From the NCBI RefSeq assembly GCF_020329435.1, contig NZ_JAGKJK010000002.1:310001-374000 (forward strand): DNA of 64,000 nt, written 5' to 3'. This DNA comes from Bradyrhizobium hereditatis (GTDB lineage: Bacteria; Pseudomonadota; Alphaproteobacteria; Rhizobiales; Xanthobacteraceae). Of the stretch, positions 1 through 9,324 are shown piece by piece; position 1 is the stretch's first letter, and every line of letters begins with the position of its first letter. The notes beneath the pieces were generated by a model. It saw only the letters and a list, made by a program, of their open reading frames with translations. It did not search any database and was not told where the DNA came from. A program made the position numbers and the translations under genes.

Positions 1-1918
1 AGCCCTTGGCATAGGCATGGCCCGATACCATCCCGGCCTTGTTGAGGTCGGCCCACACCGCGGGCAGATCCTCCTTCTTGACGCCGAGCAGATCGATGCG
101 CTGTCCGCCCGTCACCTTGACCGTCGGGATGTTGAACTTGTCTGCAACATCAGCGATGGCGCGGAGTTCATCTGGCGTGGTGACGCCACCCCACATCCGC
201 GGCACGACCGAATAGGTCCCGTCCTTCTGGATGTTGGCGTGGACGCGCTCGTTGATGTAGCGCGACTGCTGATCGTCGCGGTACTCGCCGGGCCAGGTCG
301 CGAGCAGATAATAGTTCAGGGCGGGCCGGCAGGAGTGGCATCCGTTCGCCGTCTTCCAGTCCATGAACTTCATGACGTCGGGGATGGTCTTCAATCCATT
401 CTCGACGATGACACGGCGCGCGTCGTCATGGCTGTGATCGGTGCAGGCGCAGATCGGCTTGACCTTCGGCGCTGCCGAATAGTCGCCGCCGAGCGTGAAC
501 GCTAGAACTTGCTCAACGAGGCCGGTACATGAGCCGCACGAGGACGATGCCTTGGTGTGAGCGCGCACATCATCGATCGTAAACAGCTTCTTTTCGCTGA
601 TCGCCTTGACGATCGTGCCCTTGCAGACGCCGTTGCATCCGCAGATTTCCGTATCGTCGCTCATGGCGGCGACCGAATTCTTGCCGCTGTGGCCGCCATC
701 GCCGAGATTGGCGGCGCCGAACACCAGCCGCTCGCGCATGTGGGACACGTCGGTGCCGTCGCGCAGATGCTGGAAGTACCACGGGCCGTCGACGGTATCG
801 CCATAGAGCACGGCGCCGACGATTCGCTTGTCGCGCAGGATGATCCGCTTGTAGACGCCGCGCGAGGCGTCCTGCATCACGATCTCTTCCTTGTCCGCGC
901 CTGGCGCGAAGTCGCCGGCGGAGAACAGGTCGATCCCGGTCACCTTCAGCTTGGTCGAAACGACCGAACCGTCATAGGTGGCAAAACCCTTCATGGCGAG
1001 ATGATTGGCGCAGACCTTAGCCTGGTCGAACAAGGGCGCCACGAGGCCGTAGGTTTGGCGGCGGTGCTGCACGCATTCGCCAACCGCATAGATGCGACCA
1101 TCGTAAGTCTGCATGGTATCGGAGACGACGATGCCGCGCTCGCAGTAGAGGCCGGCCTTGCGCGCCAACTCGACATTCGGGCGGATACCGACCGCCATTA
1201 CGACGAGATCCGCCGGAATCTCCTCGCCGTCGGCAAAGCGCACGCCGGTCACGCGATCCGTACCCAGGATCGCTTCGGTCTGCGCAGGCATCTTGAACAC
1301 CATGCCGCGCTCTTCCAGCGACTTGCGCAAGAGTCCGCCCGCGACCTGATCGAGCTGACGCTCCATCAGCGTGTCGAGCAGATGCACGACGGTGACGTTC
1401 ATGCCGCGCTTCATCAGGCCGTTGGCCGCCTCGAGACCGAGCAAGCCGCCACCGATCACGACGGCGTTCTTGTAGCTCGTCGACGCCTTGACCATGTGCT
1501 CGACGTCCTGAATGTCGCGGAAGCCGATGACACCAGGCAGATCCTTGCCCGGAAGCGGCAGCATGATCGGGTTGGAGCCGGTGGCGATCAGCAGGCGATC
1601 ATAGGGCACCCGCGCGCCCTCGGCGGTGACGACCTCGCAGGTGCGCCGATCGATCATCTCGATCATCTCGCCCTTGCGCAGCGTGATCCCGTTATCCTCG
1701 TACCACTGCTCCGTGTTCAGCATGATGTCGTCAACGGTCTTCTCGCCGGCGAGCACGGGCGACAGCAGAATGCGATTGTAGTTGCCGTATGGCTCGGAGC
1801 CGAAGACGGTGATGTCGTAGAGATCAGGCGCGCGATCCAGCAGCACTTCCACGGTGCGAATGCCGGCCATGCCGTTGCCGATCACCACCAACTTGGGCTT
1901 ATTCACTTTATCGAGCAT
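1..1918 (-). CDS. nirB: Assimilatory NAD(P)H nitrite reductase, large subunit (3' end beyond window)
   Basis: Reduces nitrite to ammonium in the cytoplasm with NAD(P)H. Reading leftward from the ATG at 1916-1918, the protein opens with an FAD-binding GNGMAG stretch and carries a second dinucleotide-binding motif (GGGLLGLEAA, about residue 145). Near residue 415 comes a BFD-like [2Fe-2S] domain with CGCNGVCKG and CGSCTG, and a second Cys-rich stretch (CACTDH ... CHSC) follows. About 639 residues are visible; the C-terminal siroheme/[4Fe-4S] domain lies outside the window. A GAGAG sequence precedes the ATG. The gene is divergent from the nitrate transporter, which supports an assimilatory role. 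Identity is confident from the domain order. Confidence 0.93.
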   Translation of the reverse strand, partial: MLDKVNKPKLVVIGNGMAGIRTVEVLLDRAPDLYDITVFGSEPYGNYNRILLSPVLAGEKTVDDIMLNTEQWYEDNGITLRKGEMIEMIDRRTCEVVTAEGARVPYDRLLIATGSNPIMLPLPGKDLPGVIGFRDIQDVEHMVKASTSYKNAVVIGGGLLGLEAANGLMKRGMNVTVVHLLDTLMERQLDQVAGGLLRKSLEERGMVFKMPAQTEAILGTDRVTGVRFADGEEIPADLVVMAVGIRPNVELARKAGLYCERGIVVSDTMQTYDGRIYAVGECVQHRRQTYGLVAPLFDQAKVCANHLAMKGFATYDGSVVSTKLKVTGIDLFSAGDFAPGADKEEIVMQDASRGVYKRIILRDKRIVGAVLYGDTVDGPWYFQHLRDGTDVSHMRERLVFGAANLGDGGHSGKNSVAAMSDDTEICGCNGVCKGTIVKAISEKKLFTIDDVRAHTKASSSCGSCTGLVEQVLAFTLGGDYSAAPKVKPICACTDHSHDDARRVIVENGLKTIPDVMKFMDWKTANGCHSCRPALNYYLLATWPGEYRDDQQSRYINERVHANIQKDGTYSVVPRMWGGVTTPDELRAIADVADKFNIPTVKVTGGQRIDLLGVKKEDLPAVWADLNKAGMVSGHAYAKG

Positions 1919-2557
1919 GCTCTCTGATCCAGGTTCCGACGGCCCCGCTCGGCGACGCAGCCCTGCATCGGCGATCGGCAAATAAGATTGGTTGATTGGG
2001 GGTGCCCATCGGCGGGCAGAGACTCGTCGGCTATGACGATCGAGATCTCACGTATTCAAGAGGCGTGCCAACAAGGGATCCGTAATTTTTCGGGCAGAGC
2101 GCCCGACTTCGGACGGTGGATCAGTCGGTTGGCTGCTTCAGTGCGTGCATGAATGCCCAAAAATCATCCACGCGGGTTATCCATTGTGCACAGCACCAAT
2201 ACTTAACCATGATTGCGCGCCAACGTGCCCGAGAGATTGGCACGGCAGAGGAAACCGGCCTTTCAAGCGCGCATCCTCAGCACAGCATAATAAAACACCA
2301 GTCTGCACGTTCGGGCGGCTGCTTTTGCCAAGAATCGGAGCAGCGGCCGCATTCGCGGCGGCTTCTTGGCCCCCGGCAAGCTACTGCAAAACCTCGCGAA
2401 GCGGCGCGTCGGGTTTTTCTGGCACACGAATTGCTGACGTTAAGGGCGAGAGTGCGCCTCAACGACGAGACGACTCGCTTCCCAACATTAACTTCCTCTG
2501 TGCCGAGATTGCCGCGCGGCTTGCGTGGTGTCACGCGCCGATGTCCGAGGCTGCTCG
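1919..2557. promoter_or_regulatory. Divergent control region between nirB and the nitrate transporter
   Basis: This 639-base non-coding stretch must hold promoters in both directions. I found no convincing sigma-54 -24/-12 element. Short open frames here have no recognisable product. The one structured element noticed is the weak terminator-like hairpin listed separately, on the transporter side. Confidence 0.5.
2392..2418 (+). terminator. Terminator-like hairpin in the nitrate transporter leader (possible attenuator)
   Basis: A GC-rich imperfect stem (CC.CGCG / CGCG..GG, six-base loop) is followed by five T residues, about 140 bases before the transporter start. Nitrate assimilation leaders in other proteobacteria are controlled by NasT/NasR antitermination at such structures. 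The six-base loop does not show the A1/G4 pattern expected of an ANTAR target, so the assignment is weak. Confidence 0.25.
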
Positions 2558-3817
2558 ATGAAGTTTGCTGAATTCAAGAAGGCTGGCCACTGGCCCACGC
2601 TGCTCGCCGCCTTTCTCTACTTCGATATAAGCTTCATGGCTTGGGTCGCGCTCGGTCCGTTGATCGTTTACATCGTGCGCGACATGAACCTTGCGGTCGA
2701 CGAGAAGTTTACGCTCGTCGCCATCCCGGTTCTGGCTGGCGCGCTGCTGCGGGTGCCGATGGGCCTTCTTGCCGATCTGTTCGGCGCCAAGCGAACCGGA
2801 ATTGTGGCGCAGCTCATCGTCATCGCTGCGACCTCCTGGGTCTGTTTTTTCGGACTTCCGAGCAAGCTGTCGATTGAGCTGTTCGGCCTCGCGCTCGGCA
2901 TCGGCGGCGCTTCATTCGCGGTGGCACTGCCGCAGGCGAGCCGGTGGTATCCGCCGCAATATCAGGGCGTGGTGATGGGAATCGCCGGCGCCGGCAACAT
3001 GGGCGTCGTGCTCGACACGATGTTCGCACCGACAATCGCCGAGCATTGGGGCTGGCAGGCCGTATTCGGCGTGCTGCTCGTTCCGATGGTGCTGATCCTC
3101 GCCTACTACATTTATGCCGCCAAGGATGCGCCCGGAGAGCGGAAGCCGGTTTCGCTGAAGGCCTACGGTACGCTGCTGCGCGATCCCGACAGCCGCTGGT
3201 TCATGTTCTTCTACTTCATCACCTTCGGCGGCTTCGTTGGTCTCGCCAATGCGTTGCCGCTTTACTTCACGGTGCAGTATCACGTCTCGGGCGTTGCGGC
3301 GGGCCTCTTGGTCTCCTTGATCGTCGCTTTCGGTTCCGGTTTCCGCCCCGTCGGCGGCCTGATTGCCGATCGCATCGGCGGCATCCGCTCGCTGTCGATG
3401 TTCTTTGGCGTCGTCGTGGCGGCGTATCTCGTCATCGCCTTCATGCCGGAGGGGCCGGCCGCGCCGGCGGCTGCGGGCTGGGCGCTCACCGAGATGCCGC
3501 GGATCGCCTGGATGTCGGTTTTGCTGTTCTCGATCGGCGTCCTCGCGCTCGGCATGGGCAATGGCGCCGTGTTCCAGCTAATCCCGCTCCGCTTCCGGCA
3601 GGAGATCGGCCTGATGACCGGCATGGTCGGCTGCGCCGGCGGCATAGGCGGTTTCTTCCTTGCCAAGGCGCTCGGCGTCGCGAAGGGAATGACCGGCGGC
3701 TTCGGCGCAGGCTTCCTGTTTTTTGGCGTGCTGGCGTTGCTTGGTTTCATCGGACTTGCCATGGTCAAGGTGCGCTGGCGCACCACATGGGGCGCCGCAT
3801 CGGGAGCGCGGGTCTGA
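2558..3817 (+). CDS. Nitrate/nitrite transporter of the major facilitator superfamily (NNP family)
   Basis: A 419-residue polytopic membrane protein that would import nitrate. It has about 12 hydrophobic segments, an MFS loop motif (GLLADLFGAKRTG, about residue 67) and both nitrate-porter-like signatures: AGAGNMG near residue 143 and GMGNGAVF near residue 332. The ATG at 2558 is chosen because GAGG lies 7 bases upstream; an in-frame start at 2525 would add an uncharacteristic tail. It precedes the PP2C-kinase gene on the same strand, separated by a palindromic repeat. It is a NasA/NarK-like transporter; the exact symbol cannot be fixed from sequence. Confidence 0.9.
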   Translation: MKFAEFKKAGHWPTLLAAFLYFDISFMAWVALGPLIVYIVRDMNLAVDEKFTLVAIPVLAGALLRVPMGLLADLFGAKRTGIVAQLIVIAATSWVCFFGLPSKLSIELFGLALGIGGASFAVALPQASRWYPPQYQGVVMGIAGAGNMGVVLDTMFAPTIAEHWGWQAVFGVLLVPMVLILAYYIYAAKDAPGERKPVSLKAYGTLLRDPDSRWFMFFYFITFGGFVGLANALPLYFTVQYHVSGVAAGLLVSLIVAFGSGFRPVGGLIADRIGGIRSLSMFFGVVVAAYLVIAFMPEGPAAPAAAGWALTEMPRIAWMSVLLFSIGVLALGMGNGAVFQLIPLRFRQEIGLMTGMVGCAGGIGGFFLAKALGVAKGMTGGFGAGFLFFGVLALLGFIGLAMVKVRWRTTWGAASGARV

Positions 3818-3830
3818 CGACCGGCGCTGC

Positions 3831-3886
3831 CATAGCGTTTTCGAGCGAACTGGTTACCGGTTCGCGTGAAGAAAACGCGTCAGTAG
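3831..3886. repeat. Dispersed palindromic repeat (Bradyrhizobium-type, GCGTTTTC...GAAAACGC)
   Basis: GCGTTTTC at 3835-3842 pairs with GAAAACGC at 3871-3878, and an inner GAAC/GTTC pair extends the hairpin. The sequence closely resembles an intergenic repeat I recall in many copies in Bradyrhizobium and relatives. It sits between the transporter and the kinase gene and could form a hairpin in their shared transcript. Confidence 0.7.
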
Positions 3887-3910
3887 CAAAAGGCTTGGCA
3901 GGCTTCGCGG

Positions 3911-5623
3911 GTGACCATCGGTTCGCAACGTAATCTCGGGGTTCGCGTCGGCTTCGTCAGCGAGACCGGCAAGCGCTCCGCCAATGAGGATTACGTTGGC
4001 ACCTGCCTCGGCCAGCCCGGTGTGAATAACCGCGACATTGTCGCCGCCGTCGCTGACGGCGTCGGCGGATACAAGGGCGGCCGCGAAGCCGCCGAGCTCG
4101 CGGTTCGATGCTTCATCGATGCCTATTATTCCCTCCCCGAGACGCTCGGCGTGCGCCGCCGGGCGTCGCGTTCGCTGGAAGCTGCCAACAGCTGGATCTA
4201 CACGCAGGGCCGAACCGACCCGCGGCTCAGCGGCATGAGCTGCGCCTTCTCGTCGATCATCCTGTCGCGGCGGCTTTGCCACGTCATTCACATCGGCGAC
4301 ACCCGTGCCTATCGCCTGAGCGAGGGGCGGCTGGAGCGGCTGACCACGGATCACATCGCCGGTCGTGGCGACCTTGCTCACCTGCTCAACCGCGCCATCG
4401 GCTTCGAGGACTTCGCCCGCTTCGATTACGCTACAGTTGGATTACGCCAACACGACAGGCTTCTGGTCTGCAGCGACGGCGTTCATGGCGTACTGACCGA
4501 TCACCGCCTCCAGCTACTCCTAAGCGAGCGCACCTCGCCGGAGGAATCCGCCCGCGCCCTGGTCGACGCGGCGCTCGATGCCGGCTCGACCGACAATATG
4601 ACCGCGCTGGTGCTCGATGTCGTCGACCTGCCGCCTGCCGATCGCGACGAACTCACTCACTCGATCGCAACGCTTCCGATTCTGGATCTGCCTGAAACCG
4701 GTGATGTCATCGACGATTTCACGCTCGGCGAAATCCTGTCGGATGGCCGCTATAGCCGGCTGTTCAAGGCTGTCGACAAGCGGCAGGGCCGCGAAGTCGT
4801 GCTGAAGTTTCCGCATCCGCGCGTCGCCAGCGAGGGCTCGTATCGCCTCGCCTTCGTCCGCGAGGCGTGGGTCGCGGCGCGCGTGCGCAGCCTGTGGATC
4901 GGCGAGATCATCGAACTGCCCGCCGAGCGGCAGACCCGCCTCTATTCCGTGATGCCGCTTTATGAGGGTGAGACGCTGGAACAGCGGCTCAATCGGCCGC
5001 CGCAGCTTTCGCTGGCCGAAGGCATCGGGATCGCGACCAAGCTGGCGCGCGCGGTCGCGACGCTGCACCGGGCCGGTATCATTCATCGCGACATCAAGCC
5101 TGACAACGTGATCCTGCTGAAGGGCGGCGGATTGCGGCTGGTCGATCTCGGCGTTGCCCGCGTGCCGCTGCTGGAGGATTTCCCGGCCGAGGATATTCCG
5201 GGGACGCCGAGCTACATGGCGCCCGAGCTGTTCGGCGGCCGGCCAGGGGACGAATTTTCCGATCTCTATGCGCTCGGCGTCACCGTGTATCGGATGTTTA
5301 CCGCCGCCTACCCCTATGGCGAGATCGAGCCGTTCTCGCGCCCCCGCTTCGGCAAGCCTGCCTACCTCTCGCGCTATCGTCCCGACCTGCCGGCATGGCT
5401 GGACGCGGTGATCGGCAAGGCGCTCCACGTCGATCGGGCGCAGCGCTACGGCGATGTCATCGAGTTCTCGCACGAGCTCGAGAATGGCGCGATGTGGGCA
5501 AAGCCGGCCGTCACGTCACGGCGCTCGCTCTATGATCGCGACCCGCTTGTCTTCTGGAAGAGCCTCTCCGCAGGACTGGTCGTGCTCGTCATCCTGCTTC
5601 TCGCATGGATCGTAAAAAGTTAG
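3911..5623 (+). CDS. PP2C phosphatase - serine/threonine kinase fusion protein
   Basis: A 570-residue protein carrying both a phosphatase and a kinase. The N-terminal half is a PP2C domain: ANED near residue 24, ADGVGGYKGG near 47, HIGDTRAYRL, CSDG, and STDN near 226. The C-terminal half is a Hanks-type kinase: LKFPHP with the ATP-binding Lys near 298, HRDIKPDN near 393, DLG in place of DFG, and the APE motif near 436. A single membrane segment ends the protein (about 550-568), so both domains should face the cytoplasm. GTG start. A Ser/Thr kinase gene lies between nirB and nasA in Pseudomonas aeruginosa, so a role linked to nitrate uptake is plausible but inferred. Confidence 0.92.
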   Translation: MTIGSQRNLGVRVGFVSETGKRSANEDYVGTCLGQPGVNNRDIVAAVADGVGGYKGGREAAELAVRCFIDAYYSLPETLGVRRRASRSLEAANSWIYTQGRTDPRLSGMSCAFSSIILSRRLCHVIHIGDTRAYRLSEGRLERLTTDHIAGRGDLAHLLNRAIGFEDFARFDYATVGLRQHDRLLVCSDGVHGVLTDHRLQLLLSERTSPEESARALVDAALDAGSTDNMTALVLDVVDLPPADRDELTHSIATLPILDLPETGDVIDDFTLGEILSDGRYSRLFKAVDKRQGREVVLKFPHPRVASEGSYRLAFVREAWVAARVRSLWIGEIIELPAERQTRLYSVMPLYEGETLEQRLNRPPQLSLAEGIGIATKLARAVATLHRAGIIHRDIKPDNVILLKGGGLRLVDLGVARVPLLEDFPAEDIPGTPSYMAPELFGGRPGDEFSDLYALGVTVYRMFTAAYPYGEIEPFSRPRFGKPAYLSRYRPDLPAWLDAVIGKALHVDRAQRYGDVIEFSHELENGAMWAKPAVTSRRSLYDRDPLVFWKSLSAGLVVLVILLLAWIVKS

Positions 5624-5650
5624 CCCGACGCTCCCTGGAGCGTCGGGCTA
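5621..5650 (-). terminator. Intrinsic terminator shared by the kinase and aldehyde dehydrogenase genes
   Basis: A perfect 14-base inverted repeat (5621-5634 with 5637-5650) lies between convergent genes. Its left arm begins with the kinase stop codon. Read on the minus strand the stem is followed by ACTTTTTA, so it terminates the dehydrogenase transcript; read rightward it has only a weak T content. Confidence 0.8.
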
Positions 5651-5694
5651 TATCACGTGAGCGAAGCAAGCCGCGCCGGCTTCGCTAGTCTGGT

Positions 5695-7131
5695 TCACAC
5701 CCCGGTCTGGGTGATGAACTTGGTGTTGAAATAGCCTTCCATCGCCTCGGTGCCGCCTTCCGAGCCGTAGCCGGAATCCTTGACGCCGCCAAATGGCACT
5801 TCGGGCAGCGCCAGGCCGAAGCTGTTGATCGAGACCATGCCGGCTTCGATCGCAGCACCGATCGCGGTCGCGGTCTTGGTCGAGCTGGTGAAGGCGTAGG
5901 ACGCAAGGCCGAAGGGCAAGCGGTTGGCTTCCTCGGCAACCTCGTCGAAGGTGGAGAAACGGGAGATCAGCGCCAGCGGCCCGAACGGCTCCTCATTCAT
6001 GGCGCGGGCGTCCTTCGGCACGTCGCTGACAACAGTCGGCTCGAAGAAGTAGCCTTTGTTGCCAACCCGGTGGCCACCGGTCTCGAGCTTGGCGCCCTTG
6101 CCGACGGCGTCTTGCACCATGCCCTCGATCGCCGTGACGCGGCGCGGATTGGCGAGCGAACCCATCTTCGATTCCGGATCGAGGCCATTGCCGACCTTCA
6201 TCGACTTGGCGCCCTCGACGAACTTGTCGACGAACTCGCGGAACACGTCATCCTGCACCAGCATGCGGGTCGGGGAAATACAGACCTGGCCGGCATTGCG
6301 GTACTTCGCCGCCGCGAGAATTTTCGCCGCCGATGTGACGTCGGCGTCCTTGAACACGATGGCCGGTGCATGGCCGCCGAGCTCCATGGTGGCGCGCTTC
6401 ATGTGCAGGCCCGCCAATGCGGAGAGCTGCTTGCCGACAGTGGTGGAGCCGGTGAAGGAAATCTTGCGGATCACCGGATGCGGAATGAGATATTCCGAAA
6501 TTTCCGACGGCACGCCGTAGACCAGGTTGATGACGCCGTCGGGCACGCCTGCATCAGCGAATGCCTTGATGAGCTGCGCGGGCGATGCCGGCGTTTCCTC
6601 GGGCGCCTTGACGATGATGGAGCAGCCGGCCGCAAGGCCTGCGGAGAGCTTGCGGACAACCTGGTTGATCGGGAAATTCCACGGCGTGAAGGCCGCGACC
6701 GGGCCGACCGGCTCCTTGACCGCGATCTGGTAGATGCCGGGACCACGGGCCGGGATCACTCTTCCATAGGCGCGCTTGGCTTCCTCGGCAAACCACTCGA
6801 TGATGTCGGCCGCCGCCATCGCTTCGACCTTCGCTTCCGCCAGCGTCTTGCCCTGCTCCATGGTCAGGAGCGGCGCGATCTCCTCATTGCGCTCGCGCAT
6901 GATCTGAGCCGCCTTGCGCATGATCCGGCAACGGTCGAACGGTGCTACTGCCCGCCAAGCCTTGAAACCCTTGGCGGCGGCTTCCAGCGCCTCGTCGAGA
7001 TCGGCGCGGTCGGCGTGGGCTACGGTGCCGATTTCCTCTTCGGTCGCCGGGTTGAGCACGGGAATCGTCCTGCCCGACTGGCTCGGGCGCCATTTGCCGT
7101 TGATGAAGAGTTGGGTATTCGAATATGCCAC
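5695..7131 (-). CDS. NAD(P)-dependent aldehyde dehydrogenase, succinate-semialdehyde dehydrogenase type
   Basis: A 478-residue protein of the usual length for the GabD-type ALDH branch. Visible motifs are FTPWNFP (about residue 144), the NAD-contact TGSTTVGK (about 228), the general-base Glu in ELGGHAP (about 250) and the catalytic Cys in GQVCISP (about 281). The C-terminal half carries EEPFGP and PFGGVKDSG. It would oxidise a semialdehyde such as succinate semialdehyde to the acid; the substrate cannot be read from sequence. It stands alone with its own terminator at 5621-5650. Confidence 0.88.
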   Translation of the reverse strand: MAYSNTQLFINGKWRPSQSGRTIPVLNPATEEEIGTVAHADRADLDEALEAAAKGFKAWRAVAPFDRCRIMRKAAQIMRERNEEIAPLLTMEQGKTLAEAKVEAMAAADIIEWFAEEAKRAYGRVIPARGPGIYQIAVKEPVGPVAAFTPWNFPINQVVRKLSAGLAAGCSIIVKAPEETPASPAQLIKAFADAGVPDGVINLVYGVPSEISEYLIPHPVIRKISFTGSTTVGKQLSALAGLHMKRATMELGGHAPAIVFKDADVTSAAKILAAAKYRNAGQVCISPTRMLVQDDVFREFVDKFVEGAKSMKVGNGLDPESKMGSLANPRRVTAIEGMVQDAVGKGAKLETGGHRVGNKGYFFEPTVVSDVPKDARAMNEEPFGPLALISRFSTFDEVAEEANRLPFGLASYAFTSSTKTATAIGAAIEAGMVSINSFGLALPEVPFGGVKDSGYGSEGGTEAMEGYFNTKFITQTGV

Positions 7132-7226
7132 GAGACTTTCTCCCTGAGCTTATTGATCGCCAAATGGCGCGCGGCGGAAATTCAGGCGCCTATATGATGG
7201 AAGCCTTATCGAATTGCAAAGCCGAT

Positions 7227-7883
7227 TCAGTGGTGTGCGCCTGCGCGACCGACGCATAGCGCCTCCGCGGCCCGCATCATTTCCGGACCCAGATAGCTCT
7301 GGAACCTTGGGTGGCCGGTCAGGCTCGCGAAATCCGGATGCCGGGTAACGCCGCCGTCGCCCACCAGTAGGTATTGCTCGGCAATCTCGGTCAGGACTTC
7401 CAGGTGCCAAGCCGCGGTCGGATGCAGGCACAGTACCACCAGCCGGCCCTCGGCCCGCAGCTTGCGGAAGAAATCGAGCATGAAGCCGATATAGCCGTCC
7501 TGGAGATTGAATTGCGGCTCGTCGAACAGATGCACCATGGGCGCGGCAGTCGGAGACTTCTCGAGCAGCACTGATGGCACCAGCTTGCTGAACCTGCGAA
7601 CCTGATAGGACTGGTGATAATGGATCGCCAACCGATCGCGCTCGCGATACTTGACCCGGTGGATATCGGCGCCTGCGACATAGACATGGCCAGAAGACGG
7701 CGCATTGGATCCGGTCATCATCTCGAACAGCGTGGTCTTGCCGGCTCCGTTCGGGCCGATTACGCCAACGATCGAGGGGTCCTCGATTGCGAGATCGGCT
7801 TCGAGGGTGAATGTCGGGCGGCGAACCACGCGCCCGCGTGTGTAGACCTTCCGGACCTGATCAAGAACGAGCAATGGCGCCAT
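7227..7883 (-). CDS. Atypical ABC-type ATPase without an LSGGQ signature
   Basis: A 218-residue ATPase at the end of the Liv-type ABC operon. It has a normal Walker A (GPNGAGKTT, about residue 44), a Q-loop-like YHQSYQ and a Walker-B-like LFDEP. A His sits in the H-loop region (CLHPT). The segment between Q-loop and Walker B is short, and no LSGGQ-like signature is present, unlike both neighbouring ATPases. The ATG at 7883 overlaps the stop of the preceding gene by one base (TGATG), implying translational coupling. It may be a regulatory or accessory subunit, or a degenerating third ATPase. Confidence 0.75.
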   Translation of the reverse strand: MAPLLVLDQVRKVYTRGRVVRRPTFTLEADLAIEDPSIVGVIGPNGAGKTTLFEMMTGSNAPSSGHVYVAGADIHRVKYRERDRLAIHYHQSYQVRRFSKLVPSVLLEKSPTAAPMVHLFDEPQFNLQDGYIGFMLDFFRKLRAEGRLVVLCLHPTAAWHLEVLTEIAEQYLLVGDGGVTRHPDFASLTGHPRFQSYLGPEMMRAAEALCVGRAGAHH

Positions 7884-8584
7884 CAGTGAACTCCGAGCAG
7901 AGTTTGGCGGAGTGCGCGATCTTCGCGCAGCGCGGCAGCGTCTCCACTCCATGCGATCCGGCCGCGGTCGATGACGGCAGCCTGGTCAGCGACCGAGAGC
8001 GCGATCTCGGCATTCTGCTCGACCACAAGCGAGGCCACGCCTTCGTCCCGCAACCTGCGGATGGTCGCCAACACGTCGCTGACAATCTTCGGCGCCAGCC
8101 CCTGGCTTGGTTCGTCGAACAGGATCAATCCGGGCGCTCCGACCAGCGCGCGGGCGATCGCCACCATCTGCATTTCGCCGCCCGAAAGATTTTCGCACTC
8201 GCGCTCCATCAGATATTCGAGCGGCGAGAAGATCTCGCAAGCTTCCTTCACGGTCCAGCTTCGGAATCGCGTACGCTTCTGCGCGATGCCGAGATTGCGG
8301 GCTACCGAAAGCGTCGGACACAACCGCCGGTCGTCCGGTACCCAGCCGATGCCGGCGCGGGCGATTTCGTGTGTCGCGCGATGGGTTACGTCGCGGCCGT
8401 CAAACCGGACAACGCCGCGCCGCGCCCGCGTCAATCCAAGGATGGAACGCAGCAACGTCGTCTTGCCCGCACCGTTGGGGCCGAGCAAGGCGAAGACCTT
8501 GCCGCGCTCGACGGCAAGCGACGCACCAAACAACGCCTGGGTTTCGCCATAGAAAGTATCGACGGCGTCGACTTCGAGAATCAT
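7883..8584 (-). CDS. livF: Branched-chain-amino-acid-type ABC transporter ATPase (LivF)
   Basis: A 233-residue ATPase powering import at the cytoplasmic face. It has Walker A (GPNGAGKTT, about 35), signature LSGGE (about 136), Walker B LILFDEP and a switch region ending VVEQNAE, which is typical of LivF. The ATG at 8582-8584 overlaps the livG stop codon in the ATGA arrangement. An upstream in-frame extension runs inside livG and is not used. Substrate specificity of these HAAT transporters is broad, so the ligand may not be an amino acid. Confidence 0.9.
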   Translation of the reverse strand: MILEVDAVDTFYGETQALFGASLAVERGKVFALLGPNGAGKTTLLRSILGLTRARRGVVRFDGRDVTHRATHEIARAGIGWVPDDRRLCPTLSVARNLGIAQKRTRFRSWTVKEACEIFSPLEYLMERECENLSGGEMQMVAIARALVGAPGLILFDEPSQGLAPKIVSDVLATIRRLRDEGVASLVVEQNAEIALSVADQAAVIDRGRIAWSGDAAALREDRALRQTLLGVH

Positions 8585-9324
8585 GCGAAACGTCCGAGGT
8601 TGGAGCGTTTGACCCATTCGTTCTGCTGCAGTTCCTGCGGCGCGCCGCGCGCAATCACCTGACCCCAGTGGATCACCGAGATTCGATCGGCCAGCGAGAA
8701 CAGGAATTCCATGTCGTGCTCGATGGCCACGATCGTGAGCTTGCGCTTGAGTTGGCTGACCAATTGAGACAGCCGCTGCACACCATCGGTGCCGAGCCCG
8801 GATGTCGGCTCGTCCAGACAAAGCACACGCGGGTTCTGTCCTAGCGCAACGGCGATTTCCAGCGCGCGGCGGTCGCCATAGGAGAGATCCTTGGCGCGGA
8901 CGTCGGCCCTGTCGGTGAGGCCGACCATCGCGAGTATGTCTGAAGCTTGCTCGGCAAGGTCACTATCTGCCGAGGCCGCGCGATGCATGTCGAAGCCACG
9001 GACGCGAAAGGCCGGCAGACCGACCATGATGTTCTCGCGGGCGCTGAAGTCGTCGAACAAGGTCATGATCTGAAAAGAGCGGGCGACGCCCTTAGCGGCG
9101 ATAAGCTGCGGACGAAGGCCGGTGACGTCCTCGCCGGCAAGCCTGATCGAGCCGCGACTCGGCTTGACGCGGCCGGTCAGTACATTGAAAAAAGTGGTCT
9201 TGCCGGCGCCGTTCGGCCCCATCACGCCATGGAATTCGCCCTCCGGTACAGCGAGGTCTATGCTTTCCAGCACGACACGGTCGCCAAAACGGACGTGTAC
9301 TCCCTCAACCTCGATCAACGCCAT
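8581..9324 (-). CDS. livG: Branched-chain-amino-acid-type ABC transporter ATPase (LivG)
   Basis: A 247-residue ATPase, the partner of LivF. It contains Walker A (GPNGAGKTT, about 38), a Q-loop in ARSFQ, signature LSYGD (about 148), Walker B LCLDEP and the H-loop in AIEHDMEF, the usual LivG pattern. Its start lies inside the end of livM (10-base overlap) and its stop overlaps the livF start, so the three genes are translated as one operon. Confidence 0.9.
   Translation of the reverse strand: MALIEVEGVHVRFGDRVVLESIDLAVPEGEFHGVMGPNGAGKTTFFNVLTGRVKPSRGSIRLAGEDVTGLRPQLIAAKGVARSFQIMTLFDDFSARENIMVGLPAFRVRGFDMHRAASADSDLAEQASDILAMVGLTDRADVRAKDLSYGDRRALEIAVALGQNPRVLCLDEPTSGLGTDGVQRLSQLVSQLKRKLTIVAIEHDMEFLFSLADRISVIHWGQVIARGAPQELQQNEWVKRSNLGRFA

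Noticed and set aside
557..1927. Long open frame on the plus strand opposite nirB
   Set aside because: It is the antisense of nirB; the minus strand gives clear flavoprotein and Fe-S motifs, the plus frame none.
2944..3933. 329-codon frame overlapping the nitrate transporter
   Set aside because: Arg-rich shadow translation of the transporter gene without family features.
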